This document shows, piece after piece, positions 21,556 to 29,882 of a DNA stretch of 45,515 nt. The position numbers were made by a program, and so were the translations under genes. The DNA is taken from contig JAKSPD010000012.1 of the NCBI GenBank assembly GCA_024405115.1, positions 1 to 45,515 on the forward strand. Direction: 5' to 3'. The notes under the pieces were generated by a model. The model saw only the letters and a program-made list of their open reading frames with translations, had not been told where the DNA came from and searched no databases. The DNA comes from Lachnospiraceae bacterium. Lineage in GTDB: Bacteria; Bacillota; Clostridia; Lachnospirales; Lachnospiraceae. Position 1 is the first letter of the stretch, and the number at the start of each line of letters is the position of its first letter.

Positions 21556-22794
21556 ATGTTTAAACAGTTAATTGGCGAACTTGGCGCTGCCATTAAGCCA
21601 GAAGTTTTCACTGAGAGTATTGGAGCCTGGGTTAAAGGTCTTTCAATCAACACAATTATCATTTTCATAATGATGATCTTCATGCTTATCGGTGCATGGG
21701 ACAAGATCCAGGGCAACAAGCGTGGATATGGTGAGAAGTTTGATGATGGTCTTAACGCTATGGGACCTCTTGCAGCAGCTATGGCAGGCGTTGTAGCAGC
21801 AGCACCCGTTCTGAGCCTTATCCTCAGCCCGATCATCGTTCCGATTTATGGTCTTCTTGGCGCTGACCCCTCAATGTTCGCTACAACACTTCTTGCATGC
21901 GACATGGGTGGTTATCCCCTCGCAATGAAGATGGCTGCCAATGAGTCAGTTGGTAACTACGCAGGACTTCTTCTTGGAACAATGATGGGACCCACAATCG
22001 TATTCACAATCCCCGTTGCTCTTTCAATCATTAAGGAAGAAGACAGACCTTACCTCGGCGCCGGCGTTCTTGCAGGTCTTATCACAATCCCGATCGGATG
22101 TATCGTTGGTGGATTTGTAATGAAGGCTACCGGATTTGACATCACTGTTGGTGAGATCCTTGTTAATATGATCCCCGTTATCATCATTGCAGGTCTTATC
22201 GTAGCAGGTCTCTGGTTCATCCCCGACAAGATGATTTCAGGCTTCAACAAGTTTGGTACAGGCGTTACAATCGTTATTACAGCTCTTACAGCAATCGCTG
22301 TATTCGAGTATGAGACAGGAATCCAGTTCCCGCTCTTCTACCTCATGGTAGACGACAACGGAGCTTGCGGTCTTGAGGATGGTCTTCTTGTTTGCGGACA
22401 GATCGCTATCGTACTTATCGGTGCATATCCGATGGTTGAGTGGATCACACGTAAGTTTGGTAAGGCTCTTGGCAAGGTTGGTGACAAGCTTGGCATGAAC
22501 GCTGAAGGATCAACCGGTCTTGTAGCAACTCTTGCTAACAACATCGCTATGTTCAACATCATGGACGGCATGAACCCCAAGGGAAAACTCATGAACGTTG
22601 CATTCGCAGTTTCTGCAGCATTCGTATTTGGTGATCACCTCGGATTCGCAGCAGGTAACAACCCTGACATGATCGCATCCATGGTAGTTGGTAAGCTCGT
22701 TGCAGGTATTACAGCTCTCGTAGTTGCTAATGCACTTGCTCCGAAGCTTCTTGAGAAGGTTCAGGCTTCAATCAACGCAATGAAGAAGGACTGA
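21556..22794 (+). CDS. eutH: Ethanolamine transporter
   Basis: The protein has 412 residues, with AAAGGGGG before ATG. It is highly hydrophobic with about 10-11 membrane segments. Family stretches include FDDGLNAMGPLAAAMAGVVAA, ATTLLACDMGGYPLAMKMAANE, GLLLGTMMGPTIVFTIPVAL, NIAMFNIMDGMNPKGKLMNVAF and FGDHLGFAAGNNPDMI. EutH brings ethanolamine into the cell, which matters mainly when its diffusion is low. It is the only transporter in the locus. A structured spacer separates it from eutQ. Confidence 0.97.
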   Translation: MFKQLIGELGAAIKPEVFTESIGAWVKGLSINTIIIFIMMIFMLIGAWDKIQGNKRGYGEKFDDGLNAMGPLAAAMAGVVAAAPVLSLILSPIIVPIYGLLGADPSMFATTLLACDMGGYPLAMKMAANESVGNYAGLLLGTMMGPTIVFTIPVALSIIKEEDRPYLGAGVLAGLITIPIGCIVGGFVMKATGFDITVGEILVNMIPVIIIAGLIVAGLWFIPDKMISGFNKFGTGVTIVITALTAIAVFEYETGIQFPLFYLMVDDNGACGLEDGLLVCGQIAIVLIGAYPMVEWITRKFGKALGKVGDKLGMNAEGSTGLVATLANNIAMFNIMDGMNPKGKLMNVAFAVSAAFVFGDHLGFAAGNNPDMIASMVVGKLVAGITALVVANALAPKLLEKVQASINAMKKD

Positions 22795-22795
22795 T

Positions 22796-22856
22796 CAGTC
22801 AAAGCGTAACAAAAGTTAACGGCGGACCGGTCTGACCGGCCCTGCCTGACTGGAGG
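22796..22856 (+). other. Structured intercistronic spacer between eutH and eutQ
   Basis: CAGTCA (22796-22801) is complementary to TGACTG (22847-22852), whose last base is the first G of the eutQ ribosome site GGAGG. Inside lies CCGG-TCTGA-CCGG. The 68-base spacer is the longest inside the main operon, apart from the one after eutM. It could tune eutQ translation; no T-run is present. Confidence 0.4.
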
Positions 22857-22862
22857 TTTACA

Positions 22863-23300
22863 ATGAACGTAAGTGAAGAACTTATTCGTGCCATAGTTGA
22901 AAAGATTCTTAAGGAAGCAGAACCCGCTCCCGCAGAAGACTTTGTAAAGGAAAAGGATCCCAGCGGCATTATCAAGGTCGTAACGGATACCGTAAAGACA
23001 GAGCGTTTTGAGGTTGATGGCGTTTCACTTAAGGATGTCCTTACTCTTGAGGAAGCTCCCAGAATGGGATGCGGACTTATGGAATTAAAGGACGGTGCTG
23101 CACTTGAATGGACACTTACATACGACGAGTATGACTGCGTTCTTGAGGGAACACTTGAGATCGAAATTGACGGACGTATTGTAAGTGCGGCTCCTCACGA
23201 GGTTATCTATATCCCGAAGGGATCACACATTCATTTCCAGACCCCCGATTATGCAAAGTATTACTACTTTGTATATCCGGCAAACTGGGCAGAGCTTTAA
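22863..23300 (+). CDS. eutQ: EutQ, short cupin-only form
   Basis: The protein has 145 residues, compared with about 230 in enteric EutQ. The N-terminus (NVSEELIRAIVEKILKEAE) is an amphipathic encapsulation-peptide-like helix. The rest is a cupin domain: LEEAPRMGCGLMELKDGAALEWTLTYDEYDCVLEGTLEIEIDGR, HEVIYIPKGSHIHFQTPDYAKYYYFVYPANW. Salmonella EutQ has reported acetate-kinase activity; whether this shorter form has it cannot be told. It is the last gene of the operon, with a terminator 9 bases after the stop. Confidence 0.93.
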   Translation: MNVSEELIRAIVEKILKEAEPAPAEDFVKEKDPSGIIKVVTDTVKTERFEVDGVSLKDVLTLEEAPRMGCGLMELKDGAALEWTLTYDEYDCVLEGTLEIEIDGRIVSAAPHEVIYIPKGSHIHFQTPDYAKYYYFVYPANWAEL

Positions 23301-23308
23301 TGAAAAAC

Positions 23309-23334
23309 AAGCCGCCGGTAATCCCGGCGGCTTT
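23309..23334 (+). terminator. Terminator of the main eut operon
   Basis: AAGCCGCCGG (23309-23318) and CCGGCGGCTT (23324-23333) form a perfect 10-bp stem. The T-run is short (TTTATAAAA), so some read-through into the following gene, which starts only 8 bases later, is likely. Confidence 0.75.
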
Positions 23335-23341
23335 ATAAAAA

Positions 23342-23881
23342 ATGATAAACAATAACGAAATTACAGTAAAGAAAATAACGATGAAGGGACTGGCTGCCTA
23401 TGCAGACATTCAGAACACACGTTCCCAGTGTGAGAAGTGTCCGCGCTATAACAACAGCTGGTCATGCCCTCCGTGTACCCCGGATATTACAAAGTATACC
23501 GGGAAGTTTCGCTTTGCATATGTAATTGCCGTTAAAGTTGGATATCCTGAGGAACTCTGTGACAGTGAGGCTGACAGGAAGCAGATGGTTGCAGAAAGAA
23601 CCAGGTATTATGACATGCAGCGCCGCAGGATTCAGACCATGCTTTTAGGGCTTGAAAAGAAACACCCCGGTTCATACAGCGTAAGCACATGCCTTATATG
23701 TGAAAAATGCGCAAGGAGCGAGGGCCTTCCATGCAGGCACCCCGACAAGATGCGCTATTCCATGACTACACTCGGACTTGATTTCACACGTCTTTTGAAA
23801 AAGGAGTTCGGGGTTGAACTTTCATGGTCAGGTGAGAAACTGTCAGAGGCAGATTACTGCATTGCTGCACTTTTTGTGTAA
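23342..23881 (+). CDS. DUF2284 putative metal-binding protein
   Basis: The protein has 179 residues. It is Cys-rich: CEKCPRYNNSWSCPPCTPD (about 31-49) is the family signature, with a second cluster CLICEKCARSEGLPCRHPDK (about 119-138). DUF2284 proteins are predicted metal or iron-sulfur binders with no established function. The ATG directly follows the eut terminator, and no ribosome site is seen before it or before the next Met (residue 14). The gene may be expressed by read-through, possibly with reinitiation. A near-consensus promoter lies just after its stop codon. Confidence 0.85.
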   Translation: MINNNEITVKKITMKGLAAYADIQNTRSQCEKCPRYNNSWSCPPCTPDITKYTGKFRFAYVIAVKVGYPEELCDSEADRKQMVAERTRYYDMQRRRIQTMLLGLEKKHPGSYSVSTCLICEKCARSEGLPCRHPDKMRYSMTTLGLDFTRLLKKEFGVELSWSGEKLSEADYCIAALFV

Positions 23882-23887
23882 AATCTC

Positions 23888-23916
23888 TTGACTTAAAATC
23901 CTTATAATCTTATAAT
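23888..23916 (+). promoter_or_regulatory. Near-consensus orphan promoter directed towards the uvrB 3' end
   Basis: TTGACT (23888-23893), a 17-base spacer and TATAAT (23911-23916) form an almost perfect sigma-A promoter. A second TATAAT at 23903-23908 is too close to serve with this -35. Transcription would start near 23923 and run right, antisense to the end of uvrB. No plus-strand gene follows; only an 8-codon ORF (23943-23969) is seen. Confidence 0.6.
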
Positions 23917-23984
23917 AAAGATACTCTTAAATCAGTGGGCAAATGCCACGCCCGGATTCACATTTATAAAACTGAATATTATGG

Positions 23985-24007
23985 CTTTATGATTTACTGT
24001 CATAAAG
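23985..24007. other. Perfect hairpin spanning the uvrB stop codon
   Basis: CTTTATGA (23985-23992) and TCATAAAG (24000-24007) form an 8-bp stem with a 7-base loop. On the plus strand, TAG then TTTT follows, so it may end an RNA from the orphan promoter at about 24014, weakly. On the minus strand it contains the uvrB stop codon. No clear U-rich terminator for uvrB was seen. Confidence 0.45.
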
Positions 24008-25972
24008 TAGTTTTCGTATTTCAATGAGCCTGTCACGTAAGGAGGCAGCCTCCTCAAAGTTAAGTTCTGCAGCGGCTACACGCATCTGCTTATCAAGTTC
24101 TTTTTCGAGCTTTTTAAGTTCAGGTATGCTCATTGACTCAGGATCCTTTGCATTCTTTGAATTTGATCCTTCAGCGGTACGCTTTATGGTTATCAGGTCA
24201 CGGACCGCCTTTTTTATGGTCTGTGGTGTAATGCCGTGTTCCTTGTTGTATGCGTCCTGTACGGCACGGCGGCGGTTTGTCTCATCAATGGCTTTTTTCA
24301 TTGAGTCAGTGACTGTATCGGCATACATGATGACATGTCCGTCCGCATTTCTGGCAGCTCTTCCTATTGTCTGAATAAGCGAAGTTTCGCTTCTGAGAAA
24401 TCCCTCCTTATCAGCATCAAGTATGGCAACAAGGGATACCTCAGGAATGTCAAGACCTTCCCTTAAAAGGTTGATTCCGACAAGGACGTCAAATACATCA
24501 AGTCGCATGTCCCTGATGATTTCTGAACGTTCCATAGTGTCTACGTCAGAGTGCAGGTAACGGACACGGATACCGATGTCCTGCATGAATTTTGTCAGGT
24601 CTTCTGCCATTCTTTTAGTGAGTGTCGTCACAAGGATTTTATTTCCATTAGCGGTTTCTTTTCTTATCTCGGATACAAGGTCGTCGATCTGTCCTTCGAC
24701 AGGATGAATTTCAATCGAAGGATCAAGAAGCCCTGTGGGCCTTATGATCTGTTCGGCACGGAGAAGTTCATGGGAAGCTTCGTAATCACCGGGAGTTGCC
24801 GATACGAACAGCATCTGGTCAATTTTCTCCTCAAATTCCGCAAAATTCAAAGGACGGTTGTCGAGTGCGGAAGGAAGGCGGAAACCATAATCCACCAGGA
24901 CCATTTTTCTGGAATGGTCACCTGCATACATTCCCCTTACCTGCGGCAGGGTTATGTGGGACTCATCGATTATGATCAGAAGATCTTTCGGAAAATAATC
25001 TATCAGGGTATATGGAGGGTCACCTGCCTTTGTGCCGGCGAGATGTCTGGAATAGTTTTCAATGCCTGAGCATATGCCGGTTTCCTTAAGCATTTCCACG
25101 TCAAATGTGGTACGCTCACGTATACGCTGTGCCTCGATGAATTTTTCCTCGGATGTAAAGAATTCGACACGCTCAGACATTTCCTTCATGATTTCTCCGC
25201 AGGCGGCATCCATTCGCTCCTTCGGAACGACATAATGCGATGCGGGGAATACGATGCAGTGGTTCAGTGAATCCTTTTTCCTTCCTGTCACTGAGTCTAT
25301 GGAAGTGATACGGTCTATTTCATCCCCGAAGAACTCTATCCTGTAGGCTTCACCGCCGGAGTAGGAGGGATAGATTTCAAGAACGTCACCATGGACGCGG
25401 AATGAACCTCGTTTAAAGTCCATTTCGTTCCTTACATACTGCATGTCAATGAGTCGCCTCATTATTTCTTCACGGTCGTATGTGACGCCCGGGCGGAGTG
25501 AAACGGTCATGTTTCTGTAATCGATGGGAGAACCAAGTCCGTAAATACAGGATACTGAAGCAACAATTATGCAGTCATTACGTTCAGAAAGCGCAGCAGT
25601 AGCTGAATGACGCAGCTTGTCGATCTCGTCGTTTATGTCCGAGTCTTTTTCTATGTATGTGTCAGTCGAAGGGACATATGCCTCAGGCTGATAATAATCG
25701 TAGTAAGACACGAAATACTCGACACAGTTTTCCGGGAAGAATTCCTTCATTTCCCCGTAAAGCTGTGCGGCCAGGGTCTTGTTATGTGAAATGATGAGCG
25801 TGGGGCGGTTGAGTCCGGCAATGATGTTTGCCATTGTGAATGTCTTGCCTGAACCGGTTGAACCGAGAAGGGTCTGAAACTGGTTTCCCGCATTAAAACC
25901 GTCCACGAGCTCTTTTATGGCCCGTGGCTGGTCGCCGGTAGGTTTATATTCTGAATGAAGCTTAAATTCCAT
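23987..25972 (-). CDS. uvrB: Excinuclease ABC subunit B
   Basis: The protein has 661 residues from [16 protein letters not shown], the conserved UvrB start. Walker A GSTGSGKT is at 37-44. The damage-probing beta-hairpin is at about 90-120 ([15 protein letters not shown], then a Tyr-rich segment), with the DESH helicase box and IGRAARN in motif VI. A C-terminal UVR domain ([26 protein letters not shown]) contacts UvrC. It verifies DNA damage in nucleotide excision repair. It is convergent with the DUF2284 gene and divergent from gpmI. The start codon lies only 6 bases after an ideal extended -10, without a ribosome site, so the mRNA may be leaderless. No SOS box was recognised. Confidence 0.97.
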   Translation of the reverse strand: MEFKLHSEYKPTGDQPRAIKELVDGFNAGNQFQTLLGSTGSGKTFTMANIIAGLNRPTLIISHNKTLAAQLYGEMKEFFPENCVEYFVSYYDYYQPEAYVPSTDTYIEKDSDINDEIDKLRHSATAALSERNDCIIVASVSCIYGLGSPIDYRNMTVSLRPGVTYDREEIMRRLIDMQYVRNEMDFKRGSFRVHGDVLEIYPSYSGGEAYRIEFFGDEIDRITSIDSVTGRKKDSLNHCIVFPASHYVVPKERMDAACGEIMKEMSERVEFFTSEEKFIEAQRIRERTTFDVEMLKETGICSGIENYSRHLAGTKAGDPPYTLIDYFPKDLLIIIDESHITLPQVRGMYAGDHSRKMVLVDYGFRLPSALDNRPLNFAEFEEKIDQMLFVSATPGDYEASHELLRAEQIIRPTGLLDPSIEIHPVEGQIDDLVSEIRKETANGNKILVTTLTKRMAEDLTKFMQDIGIRVRYLHSDVDTMERSEIIRDMRLDVFDVLVGINLLREGLDIPEVSLVAILDADKEGFLRSETSLIQTIGRAARNADGHVIMYADTVTDSMKKAIDETNRRRAVQDAYNKEHGITPQTIKKAVRDLITIKRTAEGSNSKNAKDPESMSIPELKKLEKELDKQMRVAAAELNFEEAASLRDRLIEIRKLLYDSKS

Positions 25973-25978
25973 GCGCCC

Positions 25979-25987
25979 ATTATAACA
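25979..25987 (-). promoter_or_regulatory. Extended -10 promoter of uvrB
   Basis: On the minus strand TG-T-TATAAT reads from 25987 to 25979. The last base is 6 nucleotides before the A of the uvrB ATG (25972), which places the expected transcription start at or next to the initiation codon. Confidence 0.6.
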
Positions 25988-26031
25988 CAGCACAGACTGT
26001 TAAAAAAGACAGTAAACAAACACGGCTTAAC

Positions 26032-26060
26032 TTTACTAGACAACTTTGTTGTGATAAGAT
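26032..26060 (+). promoter_or_regulatory. Promoter of gpmI
   Basis: TTTACT (26032-26037), a 17-base spacer and TG-extended TAAGAT (26055-26060) match a sigma-A promoter. The start point would be near 26067, giving a leader of about 36 bases with ribosome site GGGAGGA at about 26091. It is divergent from the uvrB promoter. Confidence 0.55.
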
Positions 26061-26102
26061 TAACGGCGGTTCAAAATCACAATAAAGCAGGGAGGATATG
26101 AA

Positions 26103-27644
26103 ATGAAGGATAAACCTGTAGTACTGTTAATCATGGACGGTTTCGGATTAAGGAAGGAAACCGATGGCAACGCAATTTATGAGGCAAAGACTCCGAATCT
26201 CGACAAGCTCATGAAGGAATGCCCCTTTGTTGAGGGATATGCTTCAGGACTTGCAGTAGGTCTTCCGGACGGTCAGATGGGTAACTCGGAAGTGGGACAC
26301 CTTAACATGGGTGCCGGGCGTATCATATATCAGGAACTTACAAGAATAACAAAGTCCATAGAGGACGGGGATTTCTTCCTGGTTCCGGAGCTTAAAAAGG
26401 CAGTTGATAACTGCAGGAAGAATGATTCAGCAATGCATCTTTACGGTCTCCTTTCAGACGGCGGAGTGCATTCACATATCACACACCTTTTCGGCCTTCT
26501 GGAGATGTGCAGGCGTGAAGGCCTCAGGAAGGTATTTGTTCACTGCTTCATGGACGGACGTGACACTCCTCCGGATTCAGGCCTTTCCTACATAAAGGAA
26601 CTTGAGTCAAAGATGAAGGAGCTTGGAGTAGGTGAGATAGCATCCATTTCAGGACGTTACTATGCCATGGACCGCGACAAGAACTACGACAGGACAAAGA
26701 AGGCTTATGACTGCCTTACAAAGGGTGAGGGAAATACAGCTGAAAATGCGGTTGAGGCAATGGAAGCATCATATGCGGCTAAGGTTTATGATGAGTTTAT
26801 AATTCCCACTGTCATAACAAGGTGTGGAAAACCCGTTGCAACTATAAAGGATAATGATTCAATCATATTCTTCAATTTCCGTCCCGACCGTGCAAGACAG
26901 ATCACCAGATGCTTCTGTGACGATGACTTCACGTTCTTTGACCGTGGAGAAAGAATCAGGGTTCAGTATACCTGTTTCACGGATTACGATGAGACAATAA
27001 AGAATAAGGACATTGCGTTCCACAAGGAAGAAATCAAATGCACGTTTGGTGAATTCCTTGCCCAGAACAATCTTACCCAGTGCCGTGTGGCTGAAACAGA
27101 GAAGTATGCACATGTTACGTTCTTCTTCAACGGTGGTAATGAAGTACCCTCAGAGGGGGAGGACAGGGTCCTTGTTCCTTCACCGAAGGAAGTTCCAACA
27201 TATGACCTTAAGCCCGAGATGAGCGCTCCGGCCGTATGTGATGAGCTCGTAAAGGCAATTGAGAGTGGTAAGTATGATGTTGTCATCTGTAATTTTGCAA
27301 ACTGCGACATGGTTGGACACACCGGTGTTGAGGCAGCAGCTGTCAAGGCAGTTGAAACCGTTGACACGTGTGTAGGCAGGGCCTGCGAAGCAGTTAAGAA
27401 GACAGGCGGTGTAATGTTCATCTGTGCTGACCACGGAAATGCTGACATGATGATCGATCCATGTACCGGTGACCCGTTCACGGCACATACAACAAACCCC
27501 GTTCCGTTCATCCTCTTCAACGCGGAACCGTCACTTAAGCTTAAGGAAGGCGGAGTGCTTGCTGACATCGCACCCACGCTGGTTGAGCTCTTAGGACTTC
27601 CGAAGCCCAAGGAGATGACAGGAAAGTCACTTCTCACAAAGTAA
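26103..27644 (+). CDS. gpmI: 2,3-bisphosphoglycerate-independent phosphoglycerate mutase
   Basis: The protein has 513 residues, the usual length. It belongs to the alkaline-phosphatase superfamily: metal-binding LLIMDGFGL at the N-terminus, phosphoryl-acceptor Ser62 in GQMGNSEVGHLNMG, substrate-binding HCFMDGRDTPP and the metal site CADHGNADMM near the C-terminus. It interconverts 3- and 2-phosphoglycerate in glycolysis using two Mn ions. A Shine-Dalgarno GGGAGG precedes ATG. It probably shares a transcript with comEC, 29 bases downstream. Confidence 0.98.
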   Translation: MKDKPVVLLIMDGFGLRKETDGNAIYEAKTPNLDKLMKECPFVEGYASGLAVGLPDGQMGNSEVGHLNMGAGRIIYQELTRITKSIEDGDFFLVPELKKAVDNCRKNDSAMHLYGLLSDGGVHSHITHLFGLLEMCRREGLRKVFVHCFMDGRDTPPDSGLSYIKELESKMKELGVGEIASISGRYYAMDRDKNYDRTKKAYDCLTKGEGNTAENAVEAMEASYAAKVYDEFIIPTVITRCGKPVATIKDNDSIIFFNFRPDRARQITRCFCDDDFTFFDRGERIRVQYTCFTDYDETIKNKDIAFHKEEIKCTFGEFLAQNNLTQCRVAETEKYAHVTFFFNGGNEVPSEGEDRVLVPSPKEVPTYDLKPEMSAPAVCDELVKAIESGKYDVVICNFANCDMVGHTGVEAAAVKAVETVDTCVGRACEAVKKTGGVMFICADHGNADMMIDPCTGDPFTAHTTNPVPFILFNAEPSLKLKEGGVLADIAPTLVELLGLPKPKEMTGKSLLTK

Positions 27645-27673
27645 AAAAGGCGGTGTAAGCCGCACTCATAAAA

Positions 27674-29878
27674 ATGAAACATCCGCTAGTAGTCTTTGTT
27701 GCGGCCGTGCTGTCCGGAATACTTATCGGCGTTAACGAGACTCCACCACCATGGAGGGCGGCATGTCTTTTTATGACTGTAATTGCAGTCTTAAAGGCGT
27801 ACAGAAAATGCAGGGATCTTAGAAAAAAGACCCTGCTTTTTTGTGCGCTTTTTGTATTTGCCGGATTCATCTGCGGCTTTTTAAGGGCTTTTCATGTATC
27901 AGAAGAGTTTTCCGAAGGTGAGAAGACGGCATTTTTCAGAAAATATGAAGCGACAAATCCCGGAGAATTCGATTACGCACTTTACCTGAAATCGCTTGGA
28001 ATCAGCGATGAGGCTGCAAGAAAAAGACTTAAGGAAAAGGAACCTGATCCCGGGTCGTGGCTTGAGGTATCGCTCGACAGGCTGAACAGGAAGGCCGGAT
28101 CTGTTCTTGATGGAAACCTTTCAGAACATGATGCCGGGATAATGCGGGCCATGCTTTTAGGCGACAAGTCTGAAATGGATACGGCCGTAAAGGAGCTCTA
28201 TCAGTCATCGGGCATAGCGCACCTTTTAGCAGTCAGCGGACTCCATGTATCACTCATCGGCATGAGCCTTTACAGCATCTTAAGAAAAAAAGTAAAAGTG
28301 CCCGTTCTGGCTTCAGTCATTACGGCATCAGTGGCAACATTTGCCTATTCACTTTTCACGGGAGGTTCCGGATCATCCTTAAGGGCTGCAATCATGCTGA
28401 TAATAAGCCTTTTGGCGATACTTTCAGGAAGGACATATGACCTTGTATCCTCGCTTTCAATAGCCGCCGTAATTCTTCTGCTCTGGAGACCATACATGAT
28501 CCTTCAGAACGGGTTTCAGCTTTCCTTTGGGGCGATAGTAGGGATATTTGCCGGCTCTTCCCTGACTTCGGAGGGAGTTTTCAGAAGCAGCGCCAAAGAT
28601 GAAGGCATTTTTAATAAGGCCCTTAAAATGATTTTGCCCGCTTTCTCAGTGACAATGTTCACCCTGCCCACGATAGCCGCTGATTATTTTTACATTCCAA
28701 TGTACAGCGTGCTTCTTAATGTCATTGTGATTCCGCTAATGACAGTTGTCATGGTTTCAGGGATACTGACGCTGTTTTCAGGAATGATACTGCCGGCCGG
28801 AAGAATCCGCGGACTTGTGTCATTGGCGTTTTCGGCTCCCGGACATTACGTGCTGAAACTGTATGAGATCCTTTGTGATTTTACCGCCAGGCTCCCGTAT
28901 TCAGGTGTTCTTCTGGGAAAGGCCGGACCATGGCAGGTGATTATATATTACATCCTTCTATGTTTTGTCATCACCGTTTTAAGGAGGGCCTGTCTTACCG
29001 GCAGCAAAAGGATACTGGCCGGGGTTTGTGGAATCATTTTACTCCTGATCCTTCCGTCAGCTGTCAAATACCATGAAACGGACGGTTTTTATGTCTGTGC
29101 GGTTGATGTGGGGCAGGGTGACTGTTTTCATATTCACTATGGGAAAACGGATGTTCTCATTGACGGAGGCTGCTCTGGATATGACAAAATCGGCCCGAAT
29201 ACGATTGAGCCTTATCTGCTTTCAAAGGGAATCAGCAGGATTTCGCTTGTTATAGTGAGTCATGCCGATTCTGACCATATAAACGGGATAGAGTATCTTA
29301 TCTCGGAGGATTCAAAAGTCGAGGTGGAGAGAATCATGCTTCCTGCGATGGCTAAAAAAGACGATAAGTATAAAACGTTTCTGGAAAGTGAAATACCGGT
29401 TCAGTACTCGAAAAAGGGAGAAGAACTGCGAAGCGACAACGGTATCCTCTTAAAATGCCTTTACAGCGCCGAGGAGGGGCCTGCCTTAAATGACACGAAC
29501 AGACAGTCATCCGTTTATCTTCTTGGCTTTAAGGGCTTCAGAATGCTTTTTACGGGGGATATCACCAAAGAGGATGAAATGATCGTATGCAGCCTGTATG
29601 AAGAAGGTGCTGACCTGAAGGGAATCGATGTCTTAAAGGCGGCACATCATGGTTCAAAGACTGCCACCTCTGAAACTTTTGTCGACAGGGTCAGACCTGA
29701 GTATGCCCTCTTATCCTATGGGGAAGGAAACCGTTTCGGACATCCGCATGAAGAGACGCTTGTGACCCTGTCAGAACACGGTGTGAAAGTGCTGGAAACC
29801 GCCAAAATGGGTGCGGTTACCATAAAAGTGAATGAAGACGGATACAGTATTTCCGGCTTCAGGGAGAAGGGAGGTTGA
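27674..29878 (+). CDS. comEC: ComEC/Rec2 DNA-uptake channel protein
   Basis: The protein has 734 residues. Hydrophobic segments at the N-terminus enclose a soluble OB-like loop. The competence domain contains SSGIAHLLAVSGLHVSLIGM (about 175-195) and several membrane helices to about 450. From about 470 it is a metallo-beta-lactamase-like domain: CAVDVGQGDCFHIHYGKTDVL, VIVSHADSDHINGIEYL and AAHHGSKTATSE. It transports single-stranded DNA across the membrane in transformation. No clear ribosome site stands before ATG 27674; a small GGCGG hairpin lies there. It runs into the next gene with a GGGAGG ribosome site in its last codons. Confidence 0.95.
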   Translation: MKHPLVVFVAAVLSGILIGVNETPPPWRAACLFMTVIAVLKAYRKCRDLRKKTLLFCALFVFAGFICGFLRAFHVSEEFSEGEKTAFFRKYEATNPGEFDYALYLKSLGISDEAARKRLKEKEPDPGSWLEVSLDRLNRKAGSVLDGNLSEHDAGIMRAMLLGDKSEMDTAVKELYQSSGIAHLLAVSGLHVSLIGMSLYSILRKKVKVPVLASVITASVATFAYSLFTGGSGSSLRAAIMLIISLLAILSGRTYDLVSSLSIAAVILLLWRPYMILQNGFQLSFGAIVGIFAGSSLTSEGVFRSSAKDEGIFNKALKMILPAFSVTMFTLPTIAADYFYIPMYSVLLNVIVIPLMTVVMVSGILTLFSGMILPAGRIRGLVSLAFSAPGHYVLKLYEILCDFTARLPYSGVLLGKAGPWQVIIYYILLCFVITVLRRACLTGSKRILAGVCGIILLLILPSAVKYHETDGFYVCAVDVGQGDCFHIHYGKTDVLIDGGCSGYDKIGPNTIEPYLLSKGISRISLVIVSHADSDHINGIEYLISEDSKVEVERIMLPAMAKKDDKYKTFLESEIPVQYSKKGEELRSDNGILLKCLYSAEEGPALNDTNRQSSVYLLGFKGFRMLFTGDITKEDEMIVCSLYEEGADLKGIDVLKAAHHGSKTATSETFVDRVRPEYALLSYGEGNRFGHPHEETLVTLSEHGVKVLETAKMGAVTIKVNEDGYSISGFREKGG

Positions 29879-29882
29879 AAAC

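Noticed and set aside
24551-25069. 172-codon plus-strand ORF inside uvrB
   Set aside because: It is antisense to a highly conserved gene, has no ribosome site and no recognisable protein features.
26984-27682. 232-codon minus-strand ORF opposite gpmI
   Set aside because: The composition (Ser, Thr and Pro rich) is that of a shadow frame, and it overlaps the conserved GpmI metal-binding region.
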